From contig NZ_JASMRZ010000015.1 in the NCBI RefSeq assembly GCF_030462475.1, forward strand, positions 71,897 through 106,251: DNA of 34,355 nucleotides, written 5' to 3'. This document shows, piece by piece, positions 24,799 to 34,171 of this stretch. This stretch comes from Variovorax sp. CAN15. Lineage in GTDB: Bacteria > Pseudomonadota > Gammaproteobacteria > Burkholderiales > Burkholderiaceae_C. Below the pieces are notes generated by a model that was not told the origin of the DNA, searched no databases, and saw only the letters and a list, made by a program, of their open reading frames with translations. Each line of letters starts with the position of its first letter. Position 1 is the first letter of the stretch. A program made the position numbers and the translations under genes.

Positions 24799-27700
24799 GC
24801 GAAGGCCGTTTCAACCTGTCGGCGCTCGCCGTGCGCGAGCGCTCCATCACCCTGTTCCTGATCTGCCTGATCTCGCTGGCGGGTCTGGTCGCGTTCTTCA
24901 AACTGGGTCGGGCGGAAGATCCCGCCTTCACCGTCAAGGTGATGACGATCGTCACCGCCTGGCCCGGCGCGACCGCGCAGGAAATGCAGGATCAGGTCGC
25001 GGAGAAGATCGAGAAGCGCCTGCAGGAGTTGCGCTACTACGACCGCGCCGAGACCTACACCCGGCCCGGTCTGGCCTTCACGACGCTGACCCTGCTTGAC
25101 AGCACACCGCCTTCGCAGGTGCAGGAGCAGTTCTACCAGGCTCGCAAGAAGGTCGGCGACGAGGCGGGCAATCTTCCTGCCGGCGTGATCGGGCCGATGC
25201 TCAACGACGAGTACGCGGACGTCACCTTCGCGCTGTACGCCCTCAAGGCGAAGGGCGAGGCGCAGCGCCTGCTGGTGCGCGACGCCGAGACGCTGCGCCA
25301 GCGCCTGCTGCATGTGCCGGGCGTGAAGAAGGTCAACATCGCCGGGGAACAGTCCGAGCGCATCTACGTCGAGTTCTCGCACGAGCGCCTGGCGACCCTC
25401 GGCATCAGTGCGCAGGACGTGTTTGCCGCGCTCAATGGCCAGAATGCCCTGACGCCGGCTGGCTCCGTGGAAACCAAAGGTCCGCAGGTATTCATTCGCC
25501 TGGACGGGCCTTTCGATGAACTGAAGAAGATCCGCGATACGCCCGTTACGGCGCAGGGCCGTACGCTGAAGCTGTCGGATATCGCCGAGGTCAAGCGGGG
25601 CTACGAAGACCCGGCGAGCTTCATCATCCGCAACGGCGGCGAGCCGGCCCTGCTGCTGGGGGTGGTCATGCGAGAAGGCCAGAACGGGCTCGACCTGGGC
25701 AAGGCGCTGGAGCGCGAGGTGGGGGCGATCAATGCCGAGCAGCCGCTGGGCATGAGCCTGACCAAGGTCACGGACCAAGCCGTCAACATCAGCGCCGCGG
25801 TCGATGAGTTCATGGTCAAGTTCTTCGCCGCGCTGCTGGTGGTCATGCTCGTGAGCTTCCTGAGCATGGGCTGGCGCGCAGGCCTTGTCGTCGCCGCCGC
25901 AGTGCCGCTGACGCTGGCGATCGTCTTCGTGGTGATGGCCGCGACAGGCAAGGACTTCGATCGCATAACGCTCGGCTCCCTGATCCTCGCGCTGGGCCTG
26001 CTGGTGGACGATGCCATCATCGCCATCGAGATGATGGTGGTGAAGATGGAGGAGGGCTACAGTCGCGTCGCCGCCTCCGCCTATGCCTGGAGTCACACCG
26101 CCGCGCCGATGCTCTCGGGCACGCTGGTCACGGCCGTCGGCTTCATGCCCAACGGCTTCGCGCCATCAAGCGCAGGCGAATACACCAGCAACATGTTCTG
26201 GATCGTCGGCATTGCGCTGATCGCGTCCTGGGTGGTCGCGGTCGTCTTCACGCCCTACCTCGGTGTCAAGCTGCTGCCCGATTTCAAGAAGATCGAAGGC
26301 GGTCACGCCGCGATCTATGGCACGCCGCGCTACAACCGCCTGCGCGGGATACTCGGCCGTGTGATCGCACGCAAATGGGCGGTGGCCGGTGCGGTGGTCG
26401 GCCTTCTCGTGGCGGCCGTCCTCGGCATGGGCCTGGTCAAGAAACAGTTCTTCCCGATCTCGGACCGGCCCGAAGTCCTGGTGGAGGTGCAGATGCCCTA
26501 TGGCACCTCGATCACGCGGACCAGCGAGGCCACGGCGAAGGTGGAGGCCTGGTTGGCCGGACAGAAGGAGGCCCACATCGTCACGTCCTATATCGGCCAG
26601 GGCGCGCCGCGCTTCTTCTTCGCGATGGGCCCCGAGTTGCCCGATCCGTCGTTCGCCAAGATCGTGGTACGCACCGACAGCCAGGAAGAGCGCGAAGTCC
26701 TGAAGCACCGGCTGCGCGAGGCCATCGCCGACGGTCTGGCCTCCGAAGCGCGGGTGCGCGTCACCCAGCTCGTGTTCGGCCCGTACTCGCCGTTCCCCGT
26801 CGCCTACCGCGTCACGGGCCCGGACCCCGACAAGCTGCGCGACATCGCGGCGCAGGTGCAGCAGGTCATGGAGGCCAGCCCGATGATGCGCACGGTCAAC
26901 ACCGACTGGGGTACGCGCACGCCCACGCTGCACTTCACCCTGCACCAGGACCGCCTGCAGGCCGTGGGGCTGAGCTCCAGCGCGGTGGCGCAGCAGTTGC
27001 AGTTCTTCCTGAGCGGTGTGCCCGTCACCGCCGTGCGCGAGGACATCCGCACGGTGCAGGTGGTGGCGCGCTCGGCCGGCACCGCCCGCCTCGACGCGGC
27101 GAGGATTGCGGACTTCACACTGTCGGGGGCCAACGGGCAGCGCATTCCGTTGTCGCAGGTGGGTGAGGTCGAGGTGCGCATGGAAGAGCCGGTCATGCGC
27201 CGGCGTGACCGCGTGCCGACGATCACCGTGCACGGAGACATCGCCGATGGCTTGCAGCCTCCCGACGTGTCGACTGCCATCACCGCGCAACTGCAGCCCC
27301 TCATGGACAAGCTGCCCGCCGGCTACCGCATCGACCAGGCCGGCTCCATCGAGGAGTCGGGCAAGGCAACCAAAGCCATGTTGCCGCTGTTCCCGATCAT
27401 GCTGGCGGCCACGCTGCTCATCATCATCTTCCAGGTACGCTCGATCTCTGCGATGGTCATGGTCTTTCTGACGAGCCCGCTGGGGCTGATCGGCGTGGTG
27501 CCGACGCTGCTTGTCTTCCAGCAGCCCTTCGGCATCAATGCGCTGGTCGGCCTCGTGGCGCTCTCGGGCATCCTGATGCGCAACACGCTGATCCTGATCG
27601 GTCAGATCCACCACAACCAGCAGGAAGGGCTCGATCCGTTCCACGCGGTCGTCGAGGCCACCGTGCAGCGTGCGCGACCGGTGATTCTGACCGCGCTGGC

Positions 27701-27872
27701 GGCGATCCTGGCGTTCATTCCGCTGACCCATTCGGTGTTCTGGGGGGCACTCGCGTACACGCTGATCGGCGGCACCCTGGCGGGCACGGTCCTGACGCTG
27801 GTATTCCTGCCGGCGATGTACTCCATCTGGTTCAGGATCAGGCCCGACGACGCCGCAGCCGCTGCGCACTGA
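24795..27872 (+). CDS. RND efflux pump, TriC/MexK-like branch
   Basis: This 1025-residue inner-membrane proton antiporter is about 30 residues shorter than AcrB. It has a different N-terminus (MSEGRFNLSALAVRERSITL), as in the TriC/VexF-like branch. Relay residues Asp405 and Asp406 lie in ALGLLVDDAIIAIEMMVVKM. The porter domains show TAWPGATAQEMQDQVAEKIE and KKQFFPISDRPEVLVEVQMP, and the last third has GLVALSGILMRNTLILIGQI. It starts at GTG 24795, overlapping the adaptor stop by 4 bp. Substrate cannot be read from sequence; relatives export triclosan or other hydrophobic compounds. It is followed by an SDR gene in the same direction. Confidence 0.94.
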   Translation: MSEGRFNLSALAVRERSITLFLICLISLAGLVAFFKLGRAEDPAFTVKVMTIVTAWPGATAQEMQDQVAEKIEKRLQELRYYDRAETYTRPGLAFTTLTLLDSTPPSQVQEQFYQARKKVGDEAGNLPAGVIGPMLNDEYADVTFALYALKAKGEAQRLLVRDAETLRQRLLHVPGVKKVNIAGEQSERIYVEFSHERLATLGISAQDVFAALNGQNALTPAGSVETKGPQVFIRLDGPFDELKKIRDTPVTAQGRTLKLSDIAEVKRGYEDPASFIIRNGGEPALLLGVVMREGQNGLDLGKALEREVGAINAEQPLGMSLTKVTDQAVNISAAVDEFMVKFFAALLVVMLVSFLSMGWRAGLVVAAAVPLTLAIVFVVMAATGKDFDRITLGSLILALGLLVDDAIIAIEMMVVKMEEGYSRVAASAYAWSHTAAPMLSGTLVTAVGFMPNGFAPSSAGEYTSNMFWIVGIALIASWVVAVVFTPYLGVKLLPDFKKIEGGHAAIYGTPRYNRLRGILGRVIARKWAVAGAVVGLLVAAVLGMGLVKKQFFPISDRPEVLVEVQMPYGTSITRTSEATAKVEAWLAGQKEAHIVTSYIGQGAPRFFFAMGPELPDPSFAKIVVRTDSQEEREVLKHRLREAIADGLASEARVRVTQLVFGPYSPFPVAYRVTGPDPDKLRDIAAQVQQVMEASPMMRTVNTDWGTRTPTLHFTLHQDRLQAVGLSSSAVAQQLQFFLSGVPVTAVREDIRTVQVVARSAGTARLDAARIADFTLSGANGQRIPLSQVGEVEVRMEEPVMRRRDRVPTITVHGDIADGLQPPDVSTAITAQLQPLMDKLPAGYRIDQAGSIEESGKATKAMLPLFPIMLAATLLIIIFQVRSISAMVMVFLTSPLGLIGVVPTLLVFQQPFGINALVGLVALSGILMRNTLILIGQIHHNQQEGLDPFHAVVEATVQRARPVILTALAAILAFIPLTHSVFWGALAYTLIGGTLAGTVLTLVFLPAMYSIWFRIRPDDAAAAAH

Positions 27873-27912
27873 CAACGCTTTTCATCACTCATTTGGATCG
27901 AAGGAAAACATC

Positions 27913-28719
27913 ATGTCGAGTTCATCGGTTGTCGTCGTGACCGGCGCGTCATCGGGCATCGGGCGCGTTGCCGCGGAAATCTTCGTCGCGCGCGGCTGCC
28001 GGGTGTTCGGCACCGTGCGCGACCTGCGCAAGGCGCCCGTGGTGCCCGGTGTGGAGTTCGTCGAAATGGACGTCCGGGAGGAGGAGTCGGTGCAGGCCGG
28101 CATCGACGCCATCTTCGAGCAGGGCCTGCGCATCGATGTGCTGGTCAACAACGCGGGAATGATGATGCTCGGCGCGGTCGAAGAGACGGCGACGGCAGAA
28201 GCCGCGGCGCTGTTCGACACCAATGTCTTCGGCGTGCTGCGCGTCACGCGCGCCGTGCTCCCCTCCATGCGCAAGCAGCATCGCGGGCGCATCGTCAATG
28301 TGAGCTCGCTGTTCGGCGTGATGCCGGCGCCCTACATGGGCATGTATGCGGCCGCCAAGCATGCGCTCGAGGGGCTCTCGGAGTCGCTGGACCACGAGGT
28401 GCGCCAGTTCGGCGTTCGCGTGACGCTGGTGCAGCCGGCGTTCACCCGGACGAACCTCGACGCCAACGCGCCGCGCGCCAAGGCGCCGATCGCGGCCTAC
28501 GATCGCGAACGTGGCTTGGTCGAGCGCGCGGTAGCCGACGGCGTCAACAACGCGCCGCCACCGCAGAGCGTGGCCAACACCATCGTCGAGGCGGCCCTCG
28601 GCCCCTGGCGCATGCGTTGCACGCCGCCGGGGCAGGCGTCGCTCCTGACAAAGCTGCGTCGCTTCATGCCCGCAGGGCCCGTCGATGCAAGCCTTAGAAA
28701 AAAACTTGGCCTCATCTGA
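27913..28719 (+). CDS. short-chain dehydrogenase/reductase
   Basis: This 268-residue SDR of the classical type has the NAD(P)-binding TGASSGIG (10-17), the NNAG motif (79-82), a catalytic Ser at 131-132 in VNVSSLFG and the active-site Tyr145-x3-Lys149 in YAAAK. It is cytoplasmic. AAGGA precedes ATG 27913, and it follows the pump gene by 40 bp, so it is likely transcribed with the efflux genes. Many relatives act on ketones or alcohols; the substrate here is unknown. It might modify a compound also handled by the pump, which is inference from position only. Confidence 0.92.
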   Translation: MSSSSVVVVTGASSGIGRVAAEIFVARGCRVFGTVRDLRKAPVVPGVEFVEMDVREEESVQAGIDAIFEQGLRIDVLVNNAGMMMLGAVEETATAEAAALFDTNVFGVLRVTRAVLPSMRKQHRGRIVNVSSLFGVMPAPYMGMYAAAKHALEGLSESLDHEVRQFGVRVTLVQPAFTRTNLDANAPRAKAPIAAYDRERGLVERAVADGVNNAPPPQSVANTIVEAALGPWRMRCTPPGQASLLTKLRRFMPAGPVDASLRKKLGLI

Positions 28720-28757
28720 AGAAGTCGTTTTGCGGTTTGTACAGCCGGGAGGAGCCC

Positions 28758-29660
28758 TTGGATAGCTTGGAACTCTTGAGAACATTCAGCGAAGTTGCAG
28801 GCTCCGGCAGCTTCTCTCGCGCCGCGAGTCAACTGAAGCTGTCGAGAGGAACCGTAAGCAAGTACATCGCGACGCTGGAAAGTCGCTTCGGTGTCCGCTT
28901 GCTGAACCGCACCAGCCACGCTGTCAGTCTGACGGACGCTGGCATATTGCTGCTCGAAAGAAGCAAGCCCATGCTAGAACTGGTGGAAGAAACTCAAGCA
29001 GAACTCCAGGATCGAGCGTCGAATCCCCGTGGGCGCCTGCGCGTCTCCGCGCCGCATGGCATAGACCAGACACAACTTCCAGCGCTTATCAATACCTTCC
29101 TTGGCCACTATCCGGAGGTGAGTATTAGCCTTGTCCTCACCAACCACATCGTCGATCTGGCGGAGGATGGCATTGACATCGCCCTACGTTTTGCGCCCAC
29201 GGCAAATGAGAATCTCATTGTTCGAAAACTGCTCCTGATGAACCTGAGTGTGTGTGCTGCACCGATGTACTGGAAGGCGCACGGGGTTCCAGCCCATCCC
29301 AACGAACTGGCTGACCACAACGCGTTGGTCAGCACGCATCTCACTCCGATGTCGAAGTGGCGTTTTGAAGTTGATGGCGAACCATTGGAAGTCACGGTGC
29401 GAGGACGCCTGAACGCAACGGAAGCCAGCCCTTTGATTCAGGCGGCTTTGCTGGGAGCGGGTGTGCTCTATCTGCCTTCGTTGATGCTCGAGCCGTATCT
29501 TGAGAGTGGGCGTCTCGTGCCCGTTCTATCGGAATTTGCTCGCAGCGACATGTGGCTCTCGGCAGTCTATTTACAGCGGCGGCACAGTACGGCGGTGCAG
29601 CGTGCTTTCCTTGATTTTCTGGAAGATCGGATCAAGCCTCACAAGGCTACACACGATTGA
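28758..29660 (+). CDS. LysR-family transcriptional regulator (TTG start)
   Basis: This 300-residue LysR regulator has the winged helix DSLELLRTFSEVAGSGSFSR followed by AASQLKLSRGTVSKYIATLE (HTH about residues 18-38). The substrate-binding domain follows, with GRLRVSAPHGIDQTQLPALI and DGIDIALRFAP. The strong site GGGAGGAG (28747-28754) indicates TTG 28758; a longer reading from TTG 28737 would put the ribosome site inside the gene. It lies 38 bp after the SDR gene on the same strand, unlike the usual divergent LysR layout, so it may be the last gene of the efflux transcript. Targets unknown. Confidence 0.9.
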   Translation: MDSLELLRTFSEVAGSGSFSRAASQLKLSRGTVSKYIATLESRFGVRLLNRTSHAVSLTDAGILLLERSKPMLELVEETQAELQDRASNPRGRLRVSAPHGIDQTQLPALINTFLGHYPEVSISLVLTNHIVDLAEDGIDIALRFAPTANENLIVRKLLLMNLSVCAAPMYWKAHGVPAHPNELADHNALVSTHLTPMSKWRFEVDGEPLEVTVRGRLNATEASPLIQAALLGAGVLYLPSLMLEPYLESGRLVPVLSEFARSDMWLSAVYLQRRHSTAVQRAFLDFLEDRIKPHKATHD

Positions 29661-29843
29661 TTGCTTCGGTTCGTGCAGCAAGTGCGCGAGTCAACCGTTC
29701 TCTATCAAGTGAAGGTTTCGGCAGCGGAAACGCGGTGTCTCTCGATTGCGTGATCTCCCACGTCACTTCTTGCGCAAGACTTGAGTTGCAGGTTCTTGTG
29801 ATGAGGCTTGCACTCTCCTTAATCTCCTTTCTTTGGAACCGCC

Positions 29844-30197
29844 ATGCAATTCACAAAAGTCATGAAGATCGCTTCTGTCCCCGTTCTTTCCTTTCTGGTC
29901 GCGGCTGGCGCGCATGCAGAAGCATATGACGGCGTTCACAACGCTCTCTCCACCAAGACACGCGATGAGGTGAATATCGAGGCCGTGCAGACTGCTTCGG
30001 CCCCGAACCAGAACGTGGTGAGAGGCTCGCGGGGTGCTGAAACGATGGCAATGTCAAAGGATCGTTCCATCGTTGAAGCCGAAGCCATTCGTGCGGCCTG
30101 GGCACCCGATCAGAACGTGGGTTCCGGCTCGCGCGTGAACAGCAAGGTCATTTCGACGATGCCCCACCCTGCTGACGTACGGGCAAAAGCCAACTAA
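29844..30197 (+). CDS. small exported protein with an internal duplication (DUF4148-like)
   Basis: This 117-residue protein has a signal peptide (MQFTKVMKIASVPVLSFLVA, cleavage after AHA). The mature part contains two similar units: IEAVQTASAPNQNVVRGSRG and VEAEAIRAAWAPDQNVGSGS, each followed by a short Met/Ser/Ile stretch. Small periplasmic proteins of this style are common in Burkholderiales and some are labelled DUF4148. There is no strong ribosome site, but the signal peptide supports this start. The 183 bp before it hold no other gene. Function unknown. Confidence 0.75.
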   Translation: MQFTKVMKIASVPVLSFLVAAGAHAEAYDGVHNALSTKTRDEVNIEAVQTASAPNQNVVRGSRGAETMAMSKDRSIVEAEAIRAAWAPDQNVGSGSRVNSKVISTMPHPADVRAKAN

Positions 30198-30612
30198 GTA
30201 CCGTTCGCCAGGCAAAGATGGACCGCCCCTCAGAGCTTGATTCCGGCACGGCTCAGTTGTTCTGTCTTTGCGTACCCCATGCAGGCCGCACCGGTTACGC
30301 CGTCTTGCGCTTCGGTCGAGGCCTCTTGGAGGGTAGGGCGGCAGCACGATGAGTCGGTCTAATCAACCGGCCAATCAAGAAACTCTAAGCCAGACGCATG
30401 CATCAACAGATGCAATTCGCCTAGCGGTCCCGATGGCCTTCATTCGTCGAGGCCGTTGAAGCAGGACTGCGCAATGACCGCAATGCGATGGAGACCGCGC
30501 GCTTGACGGCTGGCGTCTTTGACCGCAACCGCTGCAGAGCTGTCGGCGCCGAAGTAAAAGTGGCTCAGATTCCGGTCGGCGCCAACAGGTCATAGAGGTT
30601 TGTTAACCGGCT
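30198..30612. other. about 415 bp with no recognised gene
   Basis: No convincing frame is visible. Towards its right end TGTCGGCGCCGA (30541-30552) and TCGGCGCCAACA (30576-30587) form an inverted repeat with one mismatch, each with a GGCGCC core. TG...CA ends with repeated blocks are typical of IS21-type elements, so this may be an IS remnant. This is weakly supported. Confidence 0.4.
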
Positions 30613-30646
30613 CGACGGATGATCAGAATCCAGATGCGATCCGTCG
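30613..30646. repeat. 8-bp perfect inverted repeat after the 1102-residue gene
   Basis: CGACGGAT (30613-30620) and ATCCGTCG (30639-30646) pair over an 18-base loop, immediately after the stop of the minus-strand gene at 30649. It has no T-run, so it is either a Rho-dependent end or a protein-binding site. Confidence 0.5.
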
Positions 30647-30648
30647 CT

Positions 30649-33600
30649 TCAGGCCAAGAGCTGATCGATTTGGTCGAGGAAAATCGCCAGTTCGCCCTGT
30701 TTGCCCGTACTCGTTGACCGCCATTCGTCAATCGGTCTGACCATCGCAAGTTGGCGAGCATCAGCTGATAGCTTCTCCAACTGCTGATCAACCAGACCAC
30801 GCCCTTGCAGGTAATACTGCCCCCATCGGGCGAAGCTCAGAACCCACATCGAAACCGTCAAGGCGTCGTCCCATCGAGCCCAGTTTGACGTGCTTGCGAG
30901 GGGCTGATGCAAGATCCGCTTCTGTCGTGCCAAGTGTGCTCGCATCAAGCTGAGACTCTCTCGCTGTCGAGGGGGGCTGCTGTACGCAAACAGGAATGCG
31001 GCGACATTGGTTGTCTGACCCTCGCGTGCCGCAACAAACAGCCGAGGCCTGTGCTTCGGATCCGGCTCCAGCAAGACATCAAGTTCCTGAATCCAGATCT
31101 CGCATGCGTCGTCGTTCTTGGCGCGCTCACCCTCGAGCAAAGGTAAGACTACATCCCGGAAGAGCCAGGGTTCGGCCCATGCCAATCTCTTCATATGACC
31201 GCGCATGGAGTCGACCAGACGGCTCAGATCAGGGGCAAGTATTTCTGCCGGCAACGCCTCGTGCACTGCAGTGACCAAGTCCTTGTAGGTTTCAGCTTCC
31301 GCCGGATCTCCCGCAGCATGATTGAGCATCCAGCCCAAGGCCCGTATCTTCTCGGAGGCCGGAAAGGTGGCAAGGGACTGAACCACGGTGGTTGTCCCGT
31401 TCGGTGCTTCAAGTTGCCGCTTGATCGCATTCAGACCCATCCATTGCAGCAGGCCGCTGCTACTGCGAGTGAGGTGATTCAGCTGCACCGAACTGATGTC
31501 GAATTGAATCGACAACGAAACTTCACTGGCGATCTGGCCCAAAAGGGATAGTCTTACAACGTCCGCGGCTTCGGCCTCTGCTGGAACAGCAACGCCTTGG
31601 GTCTCGAAGATCGCCTGCAGTGCGTCTGGAGCAAACCACCATAGAAATTTGATGGCGTAGAACTCCGCCCATGTCAGAGCTGCATACTTTGTCGCATGGA
31701 TCAAGTCATTTGGGCGATAAGAGCTGTATAGCAGAGACTCGATGGGTACTCGAAAGAACCAAGCTCTCGCCACGGCCAGTTCTTTTTCCACTTCATCATG
31801 CGTGCGATTGAAGGATGCCTCAAGGAATTGCGCCAGGAAGTTCAGGAATTCATGCTCCAACGCGAGTTCGGGGAATCGCGAGTCCTCTACGTGTGAGTGA
31901 GCGAGCACCTCGCCGATAACTCCCCAGTTCGCAGAGAAATCTGCGAAGGCGCCGGCATCGTGGCGCAAGCAGTTGCGCAGACCGTCCGCCTGGGGAAGTG
32001 CGAGCGAGTTTTCCTTGAGCAGCCCCAGCGCATCCATCTTTTCCTTCAAGAGATCACCGCTCAAACCCTTGAGCGACGGCTCGCCGGCCCACGCGCCGAG
32101 CACATCGCCTGCTTGGCGCATCTCGAGAAAGCGCAGAGGTTCGTAACGCCGCATCGCAGTAGGCGGCAGCGCTGAGTCGAAGAGAAGAGGTATGGCGGGG
32201 CCATCGGCTTCACTGTCGAACTGCTTAGCCTGGGCTTCCCGCATCAATCCTGACTTGTATTGCTCGACCTCGAGCAGAACATCTGCGGGAATTGGAGTTA
32301 CCAGCAACGGATGGTTTTCGGTCGCCTTTTGGAGTGAGTTCGACAGGTTGAAACCCGCGACCGGTAGCCCGTCCTGCCCCAGTACCAGGATATAACGATC
32401 ATGCAGCCGGCCTGCCGTCAGGCCGAAGATGCGCAGCTTGATGCTTCTGAGCAAAGGTCGGCTCTGCTCGCAACCCATCATCAAGTTGTTGATCCGCCCC
32501 AGAGCTCGATCTTTGGACTCATCGGAGGTCTCCTCTTTGTCCTTGGATGCCTTGGGCAGGGAGGTGAAGACGATGTAGTCGGCGTCCGGTGCTGCAGATA
32601 TCGTGATCAAGCCCAGCCCGGCCGCTTCAAAATAGGGGTCGAAGATCACGACCTGATGCTCTCGATACTTCTGCAGCAGTGCCTTGAACCACTCCACGAA
32701 CTGCAACTTTCCATCGCCGTCACCCTGATTCCGACGCAGAAAGAACTGTCCTTCCGACCTGGGGGGACTGAGTCGCGCAAAAAGCGATGCAAGATCGCGG
32801 TTGACTGGGACCCAGGGGTCCGCTTTGCGTTCACCGATACGGTTGGCGAATCCCAAGCTGCCGCGATTGATCGTCAAGGCGGCCTTCACACGGTCAGCGG
32901 CAGAAGGCCTAACGGCTCTCTCGAGCCAGTCGAACTTGACCGCATTCCTGCTATGCCCCAGCGCGTGGCTTTGAATATGGATCTCCCGGACGTATGAAAC
33001 ACGCCAACGACAGCACAAGAGACTCTCGCGTGGGTTCTCGACATTGAAGCCGAAGATCTCCAGCTCAGTGCTGTCTGTCCTGCTTCGAATTTGTTCGCTC
33101 AGTTCGAACCGCCCTTCGAACGCTCCTTCTGCATCTTGCTGTGCCGACGTGAGGCTGGCGTAAATGAGCTGGTTGCCGTTCGTGATACTCAGCTTGAATT
33201 GAAAGCCTTTGAAGTTCGGCACTTGCGCCGGGTTGAACCGCACGACCAGCGTAGGCGGAACATCAATCCAGCTCACGTCGAGCAGTTGCCGCTCTTCTTC
33301 GTCCAGGGCAGGGAAGACCAGCAGTTCAAGGTCGCCGAGTCGACTAATGTCGGTTCCTCCAAAATCCAAGCCTGTATCGGTGTCTAGTTGCTTCGCCACC
33401 AATGCCGTCAGAGCGGCATCGTAGTCCTGGCCAATGCGAAACAACGCCTGCTTGGTCGTTTGAGTGATTGAAGCGCTGAGGGCTCCCGATCCGCCATGCG
33501 GGCTCGACGGCGCCCCCCGTTTGTAGGCGTCTTTGTTGAGCAAATATGCCACCGGTCGGTAAACCAGTCCGGAGGCCTCGAGCGCAGTCGTTCCGAACCG

Positions 33601-33957
33601 TTTCTTAAGCTGATCGGACAATTCGAGCTTGAGTTCTTCGCTGATCGCGGTGACAGGCTGGCCAGCGCTCAGCTGCCGCAAGAGTTCTGGACATTGGGTG
33701 CTGCTGACATAGAGGGTGAGCCGAGCAATCTGCGCTTGGAAACCCTCGAACTTCTCAAAATAGTCCTTGTGCCCTGCAGCCCATTGCTCGTTTGCATAGG
33801 TGTAAGGCAGCAAGCGGCCATAAATCACGCGGTTCTCGATGGACTGGTCCGTCTTGATCTGCAAGACCCACAACTGTAGGGCACACGGGAGGGCCTCTCG
33901 CGAGAAAAGACGTGCCAATCTGTCGTCATTGAGGAGATCATCGAGTACAGGAGACAT
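30649..33957 (-). CDS. large PLD-like protein, possible defence protein (VPA1262-like in my memory)
   Basis: This gene encodes 1102 residues with no signal peptide or membrane segment. The middle shows a phospholipase-D-like pattern: a strand VVIFDPYF (436-443) opens the domain, and GRLHDRYILVLGQDG (516-530) followed by AGFNLSNSL (534-542) corresponds to an HxR variant of the HKD motif with its G-S-x-N-like turn. Such HDRY/HDRF domains occur in many proteins of defence islands. The N-terminus (LFSREALPCALQLWVLQIKT, RVIYGRLLPYTYANEQ) resembles what I remember as the VPA1262 family; this needs a search. The C-terminal 500 residues are alpha-helical in appearance and not recognised. GC content is clearly lower than the left region. 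ATG 33957 has only a weak AAAGG upstream. Confidence 0.85.
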   Translation of the reverse strand: MSPVLDDLLNDDRLARLFSREALPCALQLWVLQIKTDQSIENRVIYGRLLPYTYANEQWAAGHKDYFEKFEGFQAQIARLTLYVSSTQCPELLRQLSAGQPVTAISEELKLELSDQLKKRFGTTALEASGLVYRPVAYLLNKDAYKRGAPSSPHGGSGALSASITQTTKQALFRIGQDYDAALTALVAKQLDTDTGLDFGGTDISRLGDLELLVFPALDEEERQLLDVSWIDVPPTLVVRFNPAQVPNFKGFQFKLSITNGNQLIYASLTSAQQDAEGAFEGRFELSEQIRSRTDSTELEIFGFNVENPRESLLCCRWRVSYVREIHIQSHALGHSRNAVKFDWLERAVRPSAADRVKAALTINRGSLGFANRIGERKADPWVPVNRDLASLFARLSPPRSEGQFFLRRNQGDGDGKLQFVEWFKALLQKYREHQVVIFDPYFEAAGLGLITISAAPDADYIVFTSLPKASKDKEETSDESKDRALGRINNLMMGCEQSRPLLRSIKLRIFGLTAGRLHDRYILVLGQDGLPVAGFNLSNSLQKATENHPLLVTPIPADVLLEVEQYKSGLMREAQAKQFDSEADGPAIPLLFDSALPPTAMRRYEPLRFLEMRQAGDVLGAWAGEPSLKGLSGDLLKEKMDALGLLKENSLALPQADGLRNCLRHDAGAFADFSANWGVIGEVLAHSHVEDSRFPELALEHEFLNFLAQFLEASFNRTHDEVEKELAVARAWFFRVPIESLLYSSYRPNDLIHATKYAALTWAEFYAIKFLWWFAPDALQAIFETQGVAVPAEAEAADVVRLSLLGQIASEVSLSIQFDISSVQLNHLTRSSSGLLQWMGLNAIKRQLEAPNGTTTVVQSLATFPASEKIRALGWMLNHAAGDPAEAETYKDLVTAVHEALPAEILAPDLSRLVDSMRGHMKRLAWAEPWLFRDVVLPLLEGERAKNDDACEIWIQELDVLLEPDPKHRPRLFVAAREGQTTNVAAFLFAYSSPPRQRESLSLMRAHLARQKRILHQPLASTSNWARWDDALTVSMWVLSFARWGQYYLQGRGLVDQQLEKLSADARQLAMVRPIDEWRSTSTGKQGELAIFLDQIDQLLA

Positions 33958-34171
33958 TGATTTCGGCGCCTTTCAATAAATCTTCAAACCTCATGCTCGC
34001 GCTGATGCGCCGAGCGCGACGTCCCCGACAGGGGCGAGGGACATGGAGCATCAGTCAAACGTCGTGGCCAGGGTGGACTGCCTCGTCCAGAAATGGACAG
34101 CTAGGGCCGCAGAAGCTGCCGTGGCTCCGTAAGCGTTCGGGCATGTCATCTTGACACCCACAGCTATCGAG
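33958..34171. other. 214-bp promoter region upstream of the large gene
   Basis: No gene is present. The minus strand contains TTGACT (34059-34054) as a possible -35 without a clear -10, and a short CCCC/GGGG hairpin lies at 34023-34034. The gap separates the large gene from the gene cut at the right edge. Confidence 0.4.

Noticed and set aside
24459..27875. long minus-strand frames (545 and 569 residues) opposite the second RND pump
   Set aside because: His/Arg/Asp-rich shadow translations without ribosome sites; the plus strand encodes a full pump.
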